Below, piece by piece: positions 13,043 through 24,180 of a stretch of DNA of 64,000 bases. The position numbers were made by a program, and so were the translations under genes. The notes under the pieces were generated by a model. The model was not told the origin of the DNA, did no database searches, and saw only the letters and a list, made by a program, of their open reading frames with translations. This DNA comes from Gibbula magus (lineage: Eukaryota > Mollusca > Gastropoda > Trochida > Trochidae). The DNA is taken from the NCBI GenBank assembly GCA_936450465.1, contig OW388291.1:73066436-73130435 (forward strand). The letters are read 5' to 3'. The stretch's first letter is position 1. Each line of letters opens with the position of its first letter.

Positions 13043-13279
13043 CCGGGGTTAGTTTCATCTAGTTAGAAACGGTGGAGACATTTACTGTCCCTCAAAGCAA
13101 TGTGAGGGCTACAGTAGGTGTCACGGTGCTGGTGAGGGGTATGATATAATGGTACGTAGCACTTAATACCTTTTACTAATAGTAGTCACCATGACAAGAA
13201 GACAAAGTAAAATTAACGAGGGAATACAAGTAGGCAAAAGATCACACAACCAAGCCGTAAGCTATAATGTTTATTTCAA

Positions 13280-13864
13280 TATAAACTCACGTGCAAAAGA
13301 AACGTCCCCAAACAAAATACAAGATATTTCAATCGACGGGCGATAACTGCGACTGAAACAGCGTTACATCATGTCTTCAGAACCCAACAATACTAAATAT
13401 GAATTTTCAAAACATTATCTATTCATAACTCTGAGAAACAAAAGTTTTAAGAAATGGTCGTTTTGGAATCTCCTTAACTAGACGAGATAGAAGCCTCAAA
13501 AAGCCAGTTTTGGCTTGTTTTGTGACGTCCTACAGTAATGACGCGTCAACAAATTTAAATCAAAGAAGGTTATTTATGTCGAGGTTATCTTTAATTAATT
13601 AAATTTCTACTTTTTCAATGTTTTAAACTTAAATGCCAAATATTGTGGGCCAAAAACATCTTTAAAAAGCGATTTTAGCACCCCGTGTGTATTTGAACTG
13701 ATGTAAAAATAAAAGAAGCATACTCTGATGTATGAAATTGTGAATACTTATATACAAAACATGTGGCTACCAAATATATTCAAAATCTAGTTTCTCCGAC
13801 ATCAATATTTAATTTTATACTGTTTTCAAAATGTGGGGACGTTTCTTTTACACGCGAGTTTATA
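13280..13864. mobile_element. MITE with 31-bp terminal inverted repeats
   Basis: Left end 13280-13310 (tataaactcacgtgcaaaag...) and right end 13834-13864 are inverted repeats matching at 29 of 31 positions. The 585-bp interior has no coding frame. The TA-rich ends fit a TA-targeting (Tc1/mariner-like) mover, which is inference. Confidence 0.8.
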
Positions 13865-14126
13865 ACCTTATACTTACTAAGACACAAACCAATAAAATAT
13901 TTCGAAAACGACCACCCAAGTAGAAATTAAATAATTAAGGTAACAACAAGTCACGTATGAATTACCTAGCTAAAGGTAACTATGAACCTGACAGTGTCTA
14001 TATATGCTAAACAATGCTTTACAAACGATTGTTTTACTATTCAGCTATATTAATGTCATATTGGTATCATCTTTTACAATATATTACTTGTATTATTCAA
14101 CCTTAGATCTAAAATCATGCAATTTC

Positions 14127-14158
14127 TGATGAGCTACAGAGCCAATGGCTTTATTTAA
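14127..14158. repeat. Terminal motif of the 52-55 kb composite repeat family
   Basis: The stretch tgatgagctacagagcc followed by aatggcttta recurs at 54417, 55313 and 63050. It holds an internal hairpin (agagcc/ggctct). Confidence 0.6.
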
Positions 14159-14436
14159 GTAATGAGAACAAAGGCCAATAAATCATCTTCACATCTAAGA
14201 AGGAAAATCAAAGAACCCGAAACTATCGATAAATCAATGAGCCTGTCATACCATTTTAGAAAAAGGTTTCGAAACGGTTTAGTCAAATTAACAAACTTAT
14301 GGCCTCATTCCACTTTAAAGGTACATCAATTGTGTTTTGTGGGTCACATATGCCTAACGTTATAAATGATGTTAATTTTTCGAGAAGTAGTGACTGTTAC
14401 CGAAAATTGCCCTTTTGATGATAGTCAATTTAGTGT

Positions 14437-14790
14437 ATTGACGATATAAAGGTAAAAGTTTCGATTTTTGATCGAAAACCGGACAATGCACCGCGTGTGG
14501 TGCGCGTCAATTGGTCAAACCAAGGACGTATATCACATCCATCTAATTCCTTGGTCAAACGTAAATTTGGAAACTTATTTTCACCATACAAACATATAAC
14601 TTTGGGTTGATAGTGTTTAATAGGTCTTATAACTACTGTGCATGTAAATGGGACGTGTGGTTTCGGTTTCTGTACATGTATAATGATGTTGCTCAATTTT
14701 AATTAAAAACTAGTAATTATGATATAATTGGCTCAGTCGGGGATGAATATGCAAGTTGAGTGAAATTATTTGTACACATTACGTATGTTG
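14437..14790 (-). repeat. Dispersed repeat, copy 1 (inverted relative to 35.1 kb)
   Basis: Read on the minus strand, the blocks ttgcatattcatccc, ataattac, gagcaaca, agtttccaaa, gtttgacca, ccggttttcgatca and acctttatat occur in the same order as at 35125-35320 on the plus strand. It is non-coding and its family is not recognised. Confidence 0.7.
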
Positions 14791-14799
14791 GCACGTATT

Positions 14800-16120
14800 T
14801 CAGCCAAATAAAATTTAATGAAACACAATGGATATATCTTTAACATATGTTTACATATAAAGAGTTAACTGCGCTTGAAATAAGGTTCATTTACTGAACA
14901 TGATTTCGTCTTTTTCAAATATAAATGCGTACATTGAATGCAGATAACACACACCTTTGAGTGACCATTGCATTTACAATTTTCAATAAAACCAAACACC
15001 TAATAATTGCAAATACATTGAACAGTGGCAAAATTAGTGATGATGATTTGCGGCGACGCTATCCCGTTACATTCAAAATGGTAGACACATGTCTTGCCAT
15101 GCCGCTGGCACCCATTTTTCATCAAAGACCGATATGTTTTGAAATAAGTCATATTTGATTGATTGACGTTGATTTGCTTTTGAATGATTTATATCACATT
15201 TGGTTTCTTCTGAATACGTTGATTTGCTCAATGATTTATGTACGTCATACTTGGTTTCTTCTGAAATACCTAGGTTTATTGGGGGAAACACGGTTCATTA
15301 ACACAAACAGTCCGATAATTATACCCCACGCGTGTTCTACATTTCTAGCAACATGAAGTGAGATAACCGTATACACGACATATAACGATGTCGAGGTGCC
15401 GACCGATCGATGGACGTGCTCCGTGATATAAGTTGTATACTATAACTTTCAAACATACACCTCTATGCTATATAGGCTATATACTATTGCTGGCTCCATG
15501 GTTACCTGGCGTGTATTGATTATTAGGTGATGTTATGTTGAAACCAGGTAGGCCTGTACAAACAGCATTCAATTAGCCATTTGTGTAAAATAACAAACTA
15601 CCTCGGGACCTTTAAATCAAAACCAAAATTTTAGGGGCGATCTATAGATATTAATTTATCGGGATGCGGTGGACGATGAATTCGTATCCAAAACGAACTC
15701 GTACCCCAGAAACGACTGGTTGATTCTGACAAGATACAGATATTCTTAAACAATAGTATCATATGCATTTCTCGTGAAATAATCAAACAAATATGCAAGG
15801 TTGGCAATGTAGGTTTTCAATTTCACCTAGTCCTATTCTCCGTTACGTGGCTGACGATTTTCCTATGTCTTTCCTTCTCCTTCAATACGCGTATAAAATA
15901 TACATACGCCAGCGGGGTTTAATTAACACGAGTGTTGAATATAAGAACACTAACCTAAAAGGTTGTAAATATCAATTTACTTCTTTGATTGGCTTTCTAG
16001 AAGTTGAGGTGATTTAAGACGACTTGAAGTTATGGATATACAATGTTGTTACTCTTCATAGTCGACGTTGTGGCAGATGATAAATTATAATGTTGTGTCA
16101 ACACTTCCTAGAAAATTGCA
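14800..16120. other. Non-coding stretch
   Basis: No gene seen. A diverged 53-bp direct duplication lies at about 15165-15270 (cgttgatttgct ... tggtttcttctga twice). Confidence 0.4.
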
Positions 16121-16125
16121 AAAAG

Positions 16126-16272
16126 AGAATCTCACCCAAGTGTCTTCTGATATCAAATATATCAACACAAGTTGATAAAAGTTACAAATATCCGAGGCTT
16201 GCCGAGGATATTTTTACTTTTATCAACGAGTGTTGATATATTTGATATCAGAAGACCCGAGGGTGAGATTCT
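16126..16272. repeat. Left palindromic cap
   Basis: Arms gagaatctcaccc... and ...gggtgagattc pair over roughly 65 bp, including gtcttctgatatcaaatat and its complement, around a short unpaired centre near 16199. Confidence 0.88.
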
Positions 16273-16529
16273 ATTTATCATCAAAAACATTCTCATTATG
16301 TTTAAGTGAAAATAGTGTTCAATATCTTATAGGAGATATCGCTTGATCTCACACAAACGCTACCTCCTGTGGAAAAGAGTTTTGGGTGATAGAAGAATCT
16401 ATGTCGTTTTTGTTCAGATACAAATTTAGTTACATATAATATATAGGCTACAATGGCGGATCCAGAGGAGGTCAAGGGTCAAGCAATATCTCCTACTGGG
16501 GGATAACATTTTGACAGGCAGTATGGTGC

Positions 16530-17335
16530 ACAATGTCCTGACATCACAATGTTTTACAAGACATCACAATCATTTACATGACATCACGATGTTTTACATT
16601 ACATCACAATGTTTCACATGACATCACAAGCATTTACATTACATCACAATGTTTTACATGACATCACAATATTTTACATGACATCACAATATTTTACATT
16701 ACATCACAATGATTTACATGACATCACAATGTTTTACTTGACATCACAAGCATTTACATTACATCACCATGTTTTACATTACATCACAATCATTTACATT
16801 ACATTACAATGTTTTACATGACATCACAATGTTTTACATGACATCACAATGTTTCACATGACATCACAAGCATTTACATTACATCACAATGTTTTAAATG
16901 ACATTACAATGTTTTACATGACATCGCAATGTTTTACATGACATCACAATATTTTACATTATATCACAATATTGTACATTATATCACAATGTTTTACATG
17001 ATATCACAATATTTTACATGACGTCACAAGCATTTACATTACATCACAATGTTTTACATGACATCGCAATGTTGTACATGACATCACAATGTTTTACATG
17101 ACATCACAATCATTTACATTATTTCACAATGTTTTACATTATTTCACAATGTTTTACATTATTTCACAAGCATTTACATTACATCACAATGTTTTACATG
17201 ATATCACAATGTTTTACATGACATCACAATCATTTACATTACCTCACAATGTTTTAAATGACAGCACAATGGGTTTTTTTCATGACATCACAATGTTTTA
17301 CATGACATCACAATCATGTACATGGTTTAACATCA
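16530..17335. repeat. 20-bp minisatellite in the element core
   Basis: About 40 units of the form acatcacaatgttttacatg, with recurrent variants (catttacatt, attttacatg, gtttcacatg). Plus-strand frames such as FYMTSQSFTLHHNVLH are produced by the repeat. Confidence 0.93.
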
Positions 17336-17535
17336 TTAAGCACATTACTCACAATGCTTTGACGTAAAGCTCCTGATGAGATCACACTTTTCAGTATGAT
17401 AGCCTAGACTTGATGACGTCACAAAGGTTTCATTTCACCGCACTGCTGGTCCTGTGGCAGGGATGTTTTCAGAGGTTTCCTCATTTCATCATAAGAACGG
17501 ATTTGTTAAAATGATTTGTATGAATATAATCTAAT

Positions 17536-17665
17536 GTCTTGTCTTCTGATATCAAATATATCAACACTCAACACAAAAATAACAATATCAACGGCAAGCT
17601 TCGGATATTGGTAACTTTTAATTTAAACATCTAGTATAGATATAATTGACATCAGAAGACATTTG
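17536..17665. repeat. Right palindromic cap (decayed)
   Basis: Begins gtcttctgatatcaaatat and ends gacatcagaagac; it matches the caps at 16.1 and 26.6 kb but has lost several pairing positions. Confidence 0.75.
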
Positions 17666-17994
17666 GAGGATACTTGGATGGATTTCATTCCAAATTAATG
17701 CCTGTAGTTCCATTACTTGGAGTGTTCTGTAAATATTGCAGGAAGAACGATCAATGCAAGAACGGGAGGACACGTGAGTAGCTACTCCCACCACATATAG
17801 ATAAGAGAACAGTTCTGATGATTCAGTTAATTGCGATTGAAGCAGCTTTTTCTGGCTTTCACTAATATTGGACAAAATTTCAGACTCTCCGGCCAATGGC
17901 GACTTTACCTGTTCTGTTACCTGGCGACAAAAGACGCTGATAAGTTAACCTAGACATGAGCTTCAAGGTGATCGTGTGTAAGTCTCACCAGGGA

Positions 17995-18166
17995 CTCTCT
18001 CTCTCTCTCTCTCTAAGTTGTATAACGTTTACCCAATCCTCTCGTTAATAAAAGATCTCATTCATTAAGCGGAAAGATGCTGAATGTCACAAATTGAAGA
18101 CACACTACAGCACGGTAAAAAAAAAGACAAAAAAACAAAAAAAACAACACAAATATTTCTCTCCCT

Positions 18167-18249
<83 letters not shown>

Positions 18250-18270
18250 CCTCCCTCTCTCTCTCTCCAA
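17995..18270. repeat. (CT)n microsatellites
   Basis: A short CT run lies at about 17997-18014 and a long one, interrupted by CCCT, at about 18161-18268. Open frames on both strands here are low-complexity artefacts. Confidence 0.93.
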
Positions 18271-18299
18271 ACAAATTGAAGCGCTTGTATATGATATAA

Positions 18300-21200
18300 C
18301 AATTGCTTATTTATTGACTAATTCAGTGAAATAAAAATGTGTTGATAGTGAATTTGTTTCCAAAATATTTATATTCATTTTTTTCTTAGTTATTTTCTGA
18401 GATTTAAATGTGTCTTAAATAACAGAATACACTTTTATTATCTACTATTTTTTCATCACTGTAGGCCTACTGTCCCACATTCGCCGACTCTAGTGTGCCT
18501 TGCTCTTGCTCTTTATTCTGTACAGAGATTATGGAAAAGCGTGTAGTTTATGTTAAATTTAAGGTTTTAACAGGATATTTATATTACCACATTCATCTGG
18601 TATTCAGACACTGTATATGTAACATTGGTAAAAAGCTGATTGTGACACGGGTAGAGTAGAGTTGATATTTCACTCATGGCTGTACAACCCCTGGAATAAC
18701 TCTATATTACCCATGATACTCACTGATATAAACCTGGTTTTTGTGAAATTCAATTTAATTTCCTCTATATGTATTCTCTCAATACTTAAATAAAGTTGGT
18801 ATATAATAGTAGCCTATATAGCAACATCACGCCAATTAAGTGATTCTTCATATAATGAATCATCGGTAGCAGATAATATAACGAAGATCTATTAAACCCT
18901 ACGAATAATTATATGTGCCCCATTTAATGATTCCATCCTTGAATCGAGTATTATCTCGGCGTCCGTCTACACACAGCGACCTATAACACTCTATAAATAT
19001 CGCCTCTCCTTCGAACAGACGTGGCGACCTATCATGATATGCATCATGCAGTTAAAACTGCGATGGACGCCCTTGTACCGACGCAAAAGGCGCCCATATA
19101 AAGGCCTTCGCTATAACGCTACGGGGACGTCTTGCACGCCATTCAGTATAACGCATCATCAGGCGTCCGTGTATGATCTTTAAGTAACTCTATATCCGGC
19201 ACCCATGTCCAGATTGTCACGCATTAGGCTATCGTTTCCCGGGGCAGAGTCGATTTATTCAAGAACTGACATTGTCATGGCAACCGTATTGACAGTCGGT
19301 TGGATGTCAGAGGCTGGTTTGACCAATCATGTGATACCACGCCAAAACAAACCTCCAGTAGCTATGTACAGGGTTATAGTTAGAACATGGCGGCATCTAC
19401 ATATACCTTGTTCCCGAAATTGATCGCATATCTCTGAAACATTGTACGATAATATTTGCAAGGGAGATAACTTGTGTAACTCTTCTCGTTGGGGCTATTT
19501 TAATATAAAAACCTGTTTTTCAAGTTAGTCGTTGCGTAAAGCCATATGTAAAAATGTATATTAAATATATTAGGATATATTATGTTCAAAAGTAACAATA
19601 AAGAAACTGTATGACGTCATGCTTGGGACGACCGATATAGTTAGTTTTTCTTGGAAGGTAATGAAGTTATCATTTAGAAAAAAAAATGAATATTAAGTAG
19701 ATAACAAACGTACTTTTATTATTTGCCTGGCAACGTTTTATACGAAACAAAATTTAATGACACAGCAGTCTTACAAATTCGCAAAATTTGCTTTTTTACT
19801 CAGTAATGTATATACATGTACATTAAAAACGAAAAGTCATGTGACATATTTCCCCCGAAAGGCTGTTCAAACTTATACTACTTCATAAGCTTACTACTTT
19901 AAATCGTCACACTCTTGGTGCCAAAATTGCAGAACGTGTCAGATATTGCACCATGGCACCCTAATGATTAAAGATTAACCTAAAATGAAACTCCTTCCAA
20001 AATACTAAAATTAATTATGTTATGAAAATATGAATTATCATCACTTGCTACGCACTTATAAGACTTGCTTCAGCATTGCTACAGGATATATAAACCGAAC
20101 ATGGCATTTTCCTCACCGGATATCTCACAGATAGGCGTTGGCGTCTTGACCTGCCCCAAGCAGGTAGATAGTTAACCTAGAGTTGAGTCTTAGTCATCGT
20201 CTGTCACCAAGACTCAAAACTTTAAAAGAACCTTTAAGTTTAAAAGTTTACATTTTCTCTTAGAATGTCCAGAAATAAAGGTTTCTAGGGGATCAATTTA
20301 GTTTGAATCCTGCTGGTTTGTCTTGGTTATAAACTCATTATGTCCTTATAAATTTATTCTTTGTCTAAATCAATAAAAAGAAAATCAAATAGAATACAAC
20401 ATGGTTTATTTGTTAGCTGTGATGTGTGCGCTGGAAGGAATCTCAACACATCTCAAAGTAAGTATAATCTCGCCCGTCAGATATAAACTCGCAATTAATT
20501 CATTTCAAACTACAGAGCTATCCATTTCACAGATATGTAAGAGAGAAAGAACAGTGGAATAAAACTGTTGTACGAATTTGAAAACAAAAATTAAGTAAAG
20601 ACCTTCACTAATATAATTATACATATACCAACCGGAGCTGATCACGAGCTGATATAAACTTGGTATTTGAAAAATATTATTTCAAACACTCTATTTAGGA
20701 TATAATTTTAATAGTATAGACCGATGTGTAATTAAACGTATTTTACATACTAAAGTAACTTTGTTTAGTCAGCGAAAAATAGTTCCGGCAATTGACTAGT
20801 GACCATATATGCCTACTCATCTCCGTATTAACTGGTATTTTTTACTGAAAACATAATGCATGATAGGCATACTTCCTCTTTATCTTTAGGAAGGTCATCG
20901 GACTTGATGGAGCAGCTTGTTGTATACAGAGCCAGGAAGTTAAAGAGAAAATGACGGGCAACATCTTGCTTTTATAGCGAAGAGAAAGTCCCGGTACACA
21001 AACACCTGAACACGTATACAGTAGTTGTTCGAATAACTGTCCGATTTCTCCTTCATTTCACTTCACACCCTGCATGCACTCTCTTCTAGACTGTAGGTTA
21101 ACTGAGAGGCATGCCATAAACTTTAAATGTGTTAACATGATAATATCTTACAATTTCAGAATGAACGTAAACTAGAATTTAATATGAGATTCATTAAGTA

Positions 21201-22780
21201 GGTGTGCTCCTTTAAATAATGACCTAAATATATCAATGTATTTGGGAGAAACTAGATAGGTGTTTCGGACAACATTAGAACCTTGACGCAACATTTTCAT
21301 TGAGGAAGTCGAACATGTTCATCTATATTAAATAGCTATGTAAATTATTTCTAACAGGGTCTGAGGAAATAGATATGTTCATACTACAATTTTAGTATAT
21401 ATAAACTATATATATAATTTATATATATAAGGTGCATATACAATCGATTGGAAAGGTAAGCACGTATAACAATCGACTGAAGTGATGCAATGGCAGGTAA
21501 ATGGACGACCAGACCGGGTGTTTTCAATAAACAGAACTGCGTCTAGACTGATGTTAGTCTCCTTATCTACGTATACCGTACAAAACCTAGAAAATGACAA
21601 AAAAACGGGATCAAGAATATAGTGTACGTTATATAATTACTATGCTATCAGATATCATAATTATTATACAAATTCTGGATGTTCATTTAAATACTTTATC
21701 TTCACAAGTTTTTCTTACCTGGGGTTAATTGGGAATTTAACGCTGAATACCTGTATTAAGTGAGGGCGTACGCGGTCAAATACAACTTATTTGTGGCATT
21801 TCGATTGTCTCTTTAACGCCCAAATTCACCCGGTGCAGAGTTCGAGGTGCTAACAAGTTGAATACCGTATATACTCAACATAAGTAAAAATGCATCTTAG
21901 ACAATGAAATATGTTGTTATTTAAATTAATGCAAACCTATATAATCATGTTTGTCTTATATTTCCTGATGTATGAATCAGTAAACTTCTCAGAAATTACC
22001 GTGTATGAAAATATTGCTTTAACTCTTTGTTTCCCTTTTGAAAACTTATATATATCTGGTTCATATAAATACAATGGGTGTATATAGAACTGTAGTTAAT
22101 AAGTGTTGTTGAACTAGATTAACATTGGTTGTTTTATTTTACAATGAAAAATAGAATTCATTTGCAAACAAATAGAAAGACCCTCTGAAACGTCATAATT
22201 CTATATGCAGATTAACCCCCTTGATACCAGATGTATATTCTCTGATGGTGTGTATGACCAATCTTCACCAACTTTGGTATACAGCCTCCCCATGTAATGT
22301 AGATGTGCCTTTAGGGGTTTCAGCTTTTTAAAAAAAATCAGCTTCCATGGTAACAATTTGGACTTTGTCTATTTGAAGGGTATGCTTTCTTTCCGGAGCA
22401 AATTTAACTGGAGGGTATTTAACTGGAATTGAATTGGGGAGATGGGGCGGAGATATCATCTAGTTTCAACTTCTTCCTTTTGGCCGTCGACTGTACAGAG
22501 TTACTTATATTCAGAACAGAAATAGAGCTCGCAATTTGTTCATCCCAGCAAGCATCAGTGTTTTCATGCAGTCATTTAATATACATGTACTTATATCTAT
22601 AGCTTTATATTGGGTTTATAGTGCGGTTTCGCCAGCTGTTGTAGTAACCTTTACATATAAAAAGGTTGCTCTCATGTACGTCTGTCCCTGTTGTTTTGTG
22701 TGTGTTTCATATGAATTAATCAAGAAGGTGCAGAAACTTTAATTTAAGGGATAATAAAGCATTACATTACCAAAAACGCG
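18300..22780. other. Long stretch without a supported gene
   Basis: I see no convincing exon. The interval 18940-19440 is richer in C+G and CpG than its surroundings and includes ccatataaagg near 19094, so it could be a promoter of an unseen transcript, but no coding exon could be attached. An AT-only palindromic run lies at about 21398-21432. Confidence 0.35.
18940..19440. promoter_or_regulatory. CpG-richer, promoter-like patch (weak)
   Basis: The patch contains many CG dinucleotides, a TATA-like tataaagg at about 19096 and gaccaatcat (CCAAT-like) near 19321. No gene start is visible on either strand, so the function is unproven. Confidence 0.15.
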
Positions 22781-22792
22781 ACATGAATCACA

Positions 22793-22933
22793 GGCCCTTG
22801 GGTCATTGGTATTCACACGCTAAAATTAATCTTTAGGGAACGTTACAGTAGTTCTGAAGGTGTTCAAGTCAGGGGAGGTCGTCTCACAAGGTTTTCTGCG
22901 TTTTAGCCTGGGAGTAGCAATGACCCAAGGGCC
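22793..22933. repeat. Foldback repeat
   Basis: Perfect 16-bp arms ggcccttgggtcattg (22793-22808) and its complement (22918-22933) enclose about 110 bp; weaker pairing continues outward (catgaatca / ggcatgaat). Confidence 0.65.
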
Positions 22934-23218
22934 AGTGGCATGAATGTGTCATGACGTTTGTTACTTCAATAACGAATCTGACAAAGCTAGGTTCTATTTT
23001 ATTGTTCAGATACCTTACATATATGTGCTGAGTATTATTTCTTCTTTGGACATCAGAGACATCACACGTTTAATTGAAGAAGAGATCGGTTTATATAAAC
23101 AGGCAGTCAATTTTCTTGGCCTGGGGTTGAGCAACTTTGCTTTAAAGAATGGTTTTATATGCGACAACATTTGGATATTTTCATACTGCATGTGAAGATG
23201 ACGATCAACCACCAAGAT

Positions 23219-23512
23219 CCCTCTTTAGTTCACGAGTAATTGGCTGGTAGGCAGAAGTCTCTAGTTCTACAGTGAACATACTCTAGACCCATATATCCCT
23301 GTGACTGCAATTAGCTCCCTCTTTAGTTCACCAGTAATTGGCTGGTGGGCAGAAGTCTCTAGTTCTACAGTGAACATACTCTAGACCCATATATCCCTGT
23401 GACTGCAATTAGCTCCCTCTTTAGTTCACCAGTAATTGGTTGGTAGGCAGAAGTCTCTAGTTCTACAGTGAACATACTCTAGACCCATATATCCATGTGA
23501 CTGCAAGTGGCT
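23219..23512. repeat. 98-bp tandem triplication
   Basis: Three nearly identical 98-bp units begin ctctttagttcac at 23221, 23319 and 23417; a diverged fragment may follow to about 23550. Confidence 0.92.
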
Positions 23513-23754
23513 ATAGTTGAAGTTAACCAGTAATTTAGTGGTAGGCAAAACTAGCTGATCATTTTAACTGAACTGAACTCCAAACCTTGATGATCTAATG
23601 CTCACTGTGACAACCTCTGGTAAACCTTTGTTCCAATGGTAACATTGGAGTGTTGCTGTGCACAGTGGAGCAAGACCGAGGCCAGCATGAATGTCTATTT
23701 CAAATTGTGAAGAAAAATAATGAAGACGGACAAGTGTGAGTATTGGAAACTACT

Positions 23755-23760
23755 TTTATT
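23755..23760 (-). terminator. Likely ENOPH1 polyadenylation signal
   Basis: AATAAA on the minus strand, about 420 bp after the ENOPH1 stop at 24181-24183. This is a plausible end for the 3' UTR, not proven by a transcript. Confidence 0.45.
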
Positions 23761-24180
23761 CCTCAAGAGGAGGTGATATGAAACTGGATGCCGGCTTCTC
23801 TCTCCACACTCTCTCAACACGAAACAAACACGTTCTGTTCTGTCCTGCCGCTGCACTCGAAGCAGTGACGGCACAGATATAAATATGGTAGTAGGAATAT
23901 CAAGACAACATGAGTTCAGTACACTGATCACAGGTCAGCTCCTTCCCGTCAAACTTTGTATTCCATTGGTGGCGTATGAGTGACGTTACAGAGGGCTACC
24001 TTCCTGTCTGGAGCTAAGACAAGCGTTTCTTGAGATACCGCTGTCATACAACTAGTCATATGAATATATGGAGAAATGAAGACAATGATCATTCATTCTA
24101 AAGCACCTATCATGAAAATATGAACACAGAAAGGAAAAATGATATGACATAAGGATCTGGATGTAATTGTGGGTTAGGTT

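Larger units (their letters stand above)
16126..17665. mobile_element. Palindrome-capped non-autonomous element with a minisatellite core
   Basis: The left cap (16126-16272) is a long near-palindrome; the right cap (17536-17665) is a decayed copy of the same structure. Between them are a segment with aggagatatcgcttg, a satellite of 20-bp units, and a unique right arm (about 17370-17535). The same order, without the satellite expansion and the left cap, occurs at 26290-26762, which shows that these parts form one element. No protein is encoded. Confidence 0.75.

Noticed and set aside
17618..17949. Minus frame LAGESEILSNISESQKKLLQSQ and onward
   Set aside because: Coding-like in composition, but it runs into the palindromic cap at 17536-17665, has no splice borders and matches nothing I know.
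18058..18302. Glu-Arg and Ser-Leu frames
   Set aside because: Low-complexity products of the CT microsatellite.
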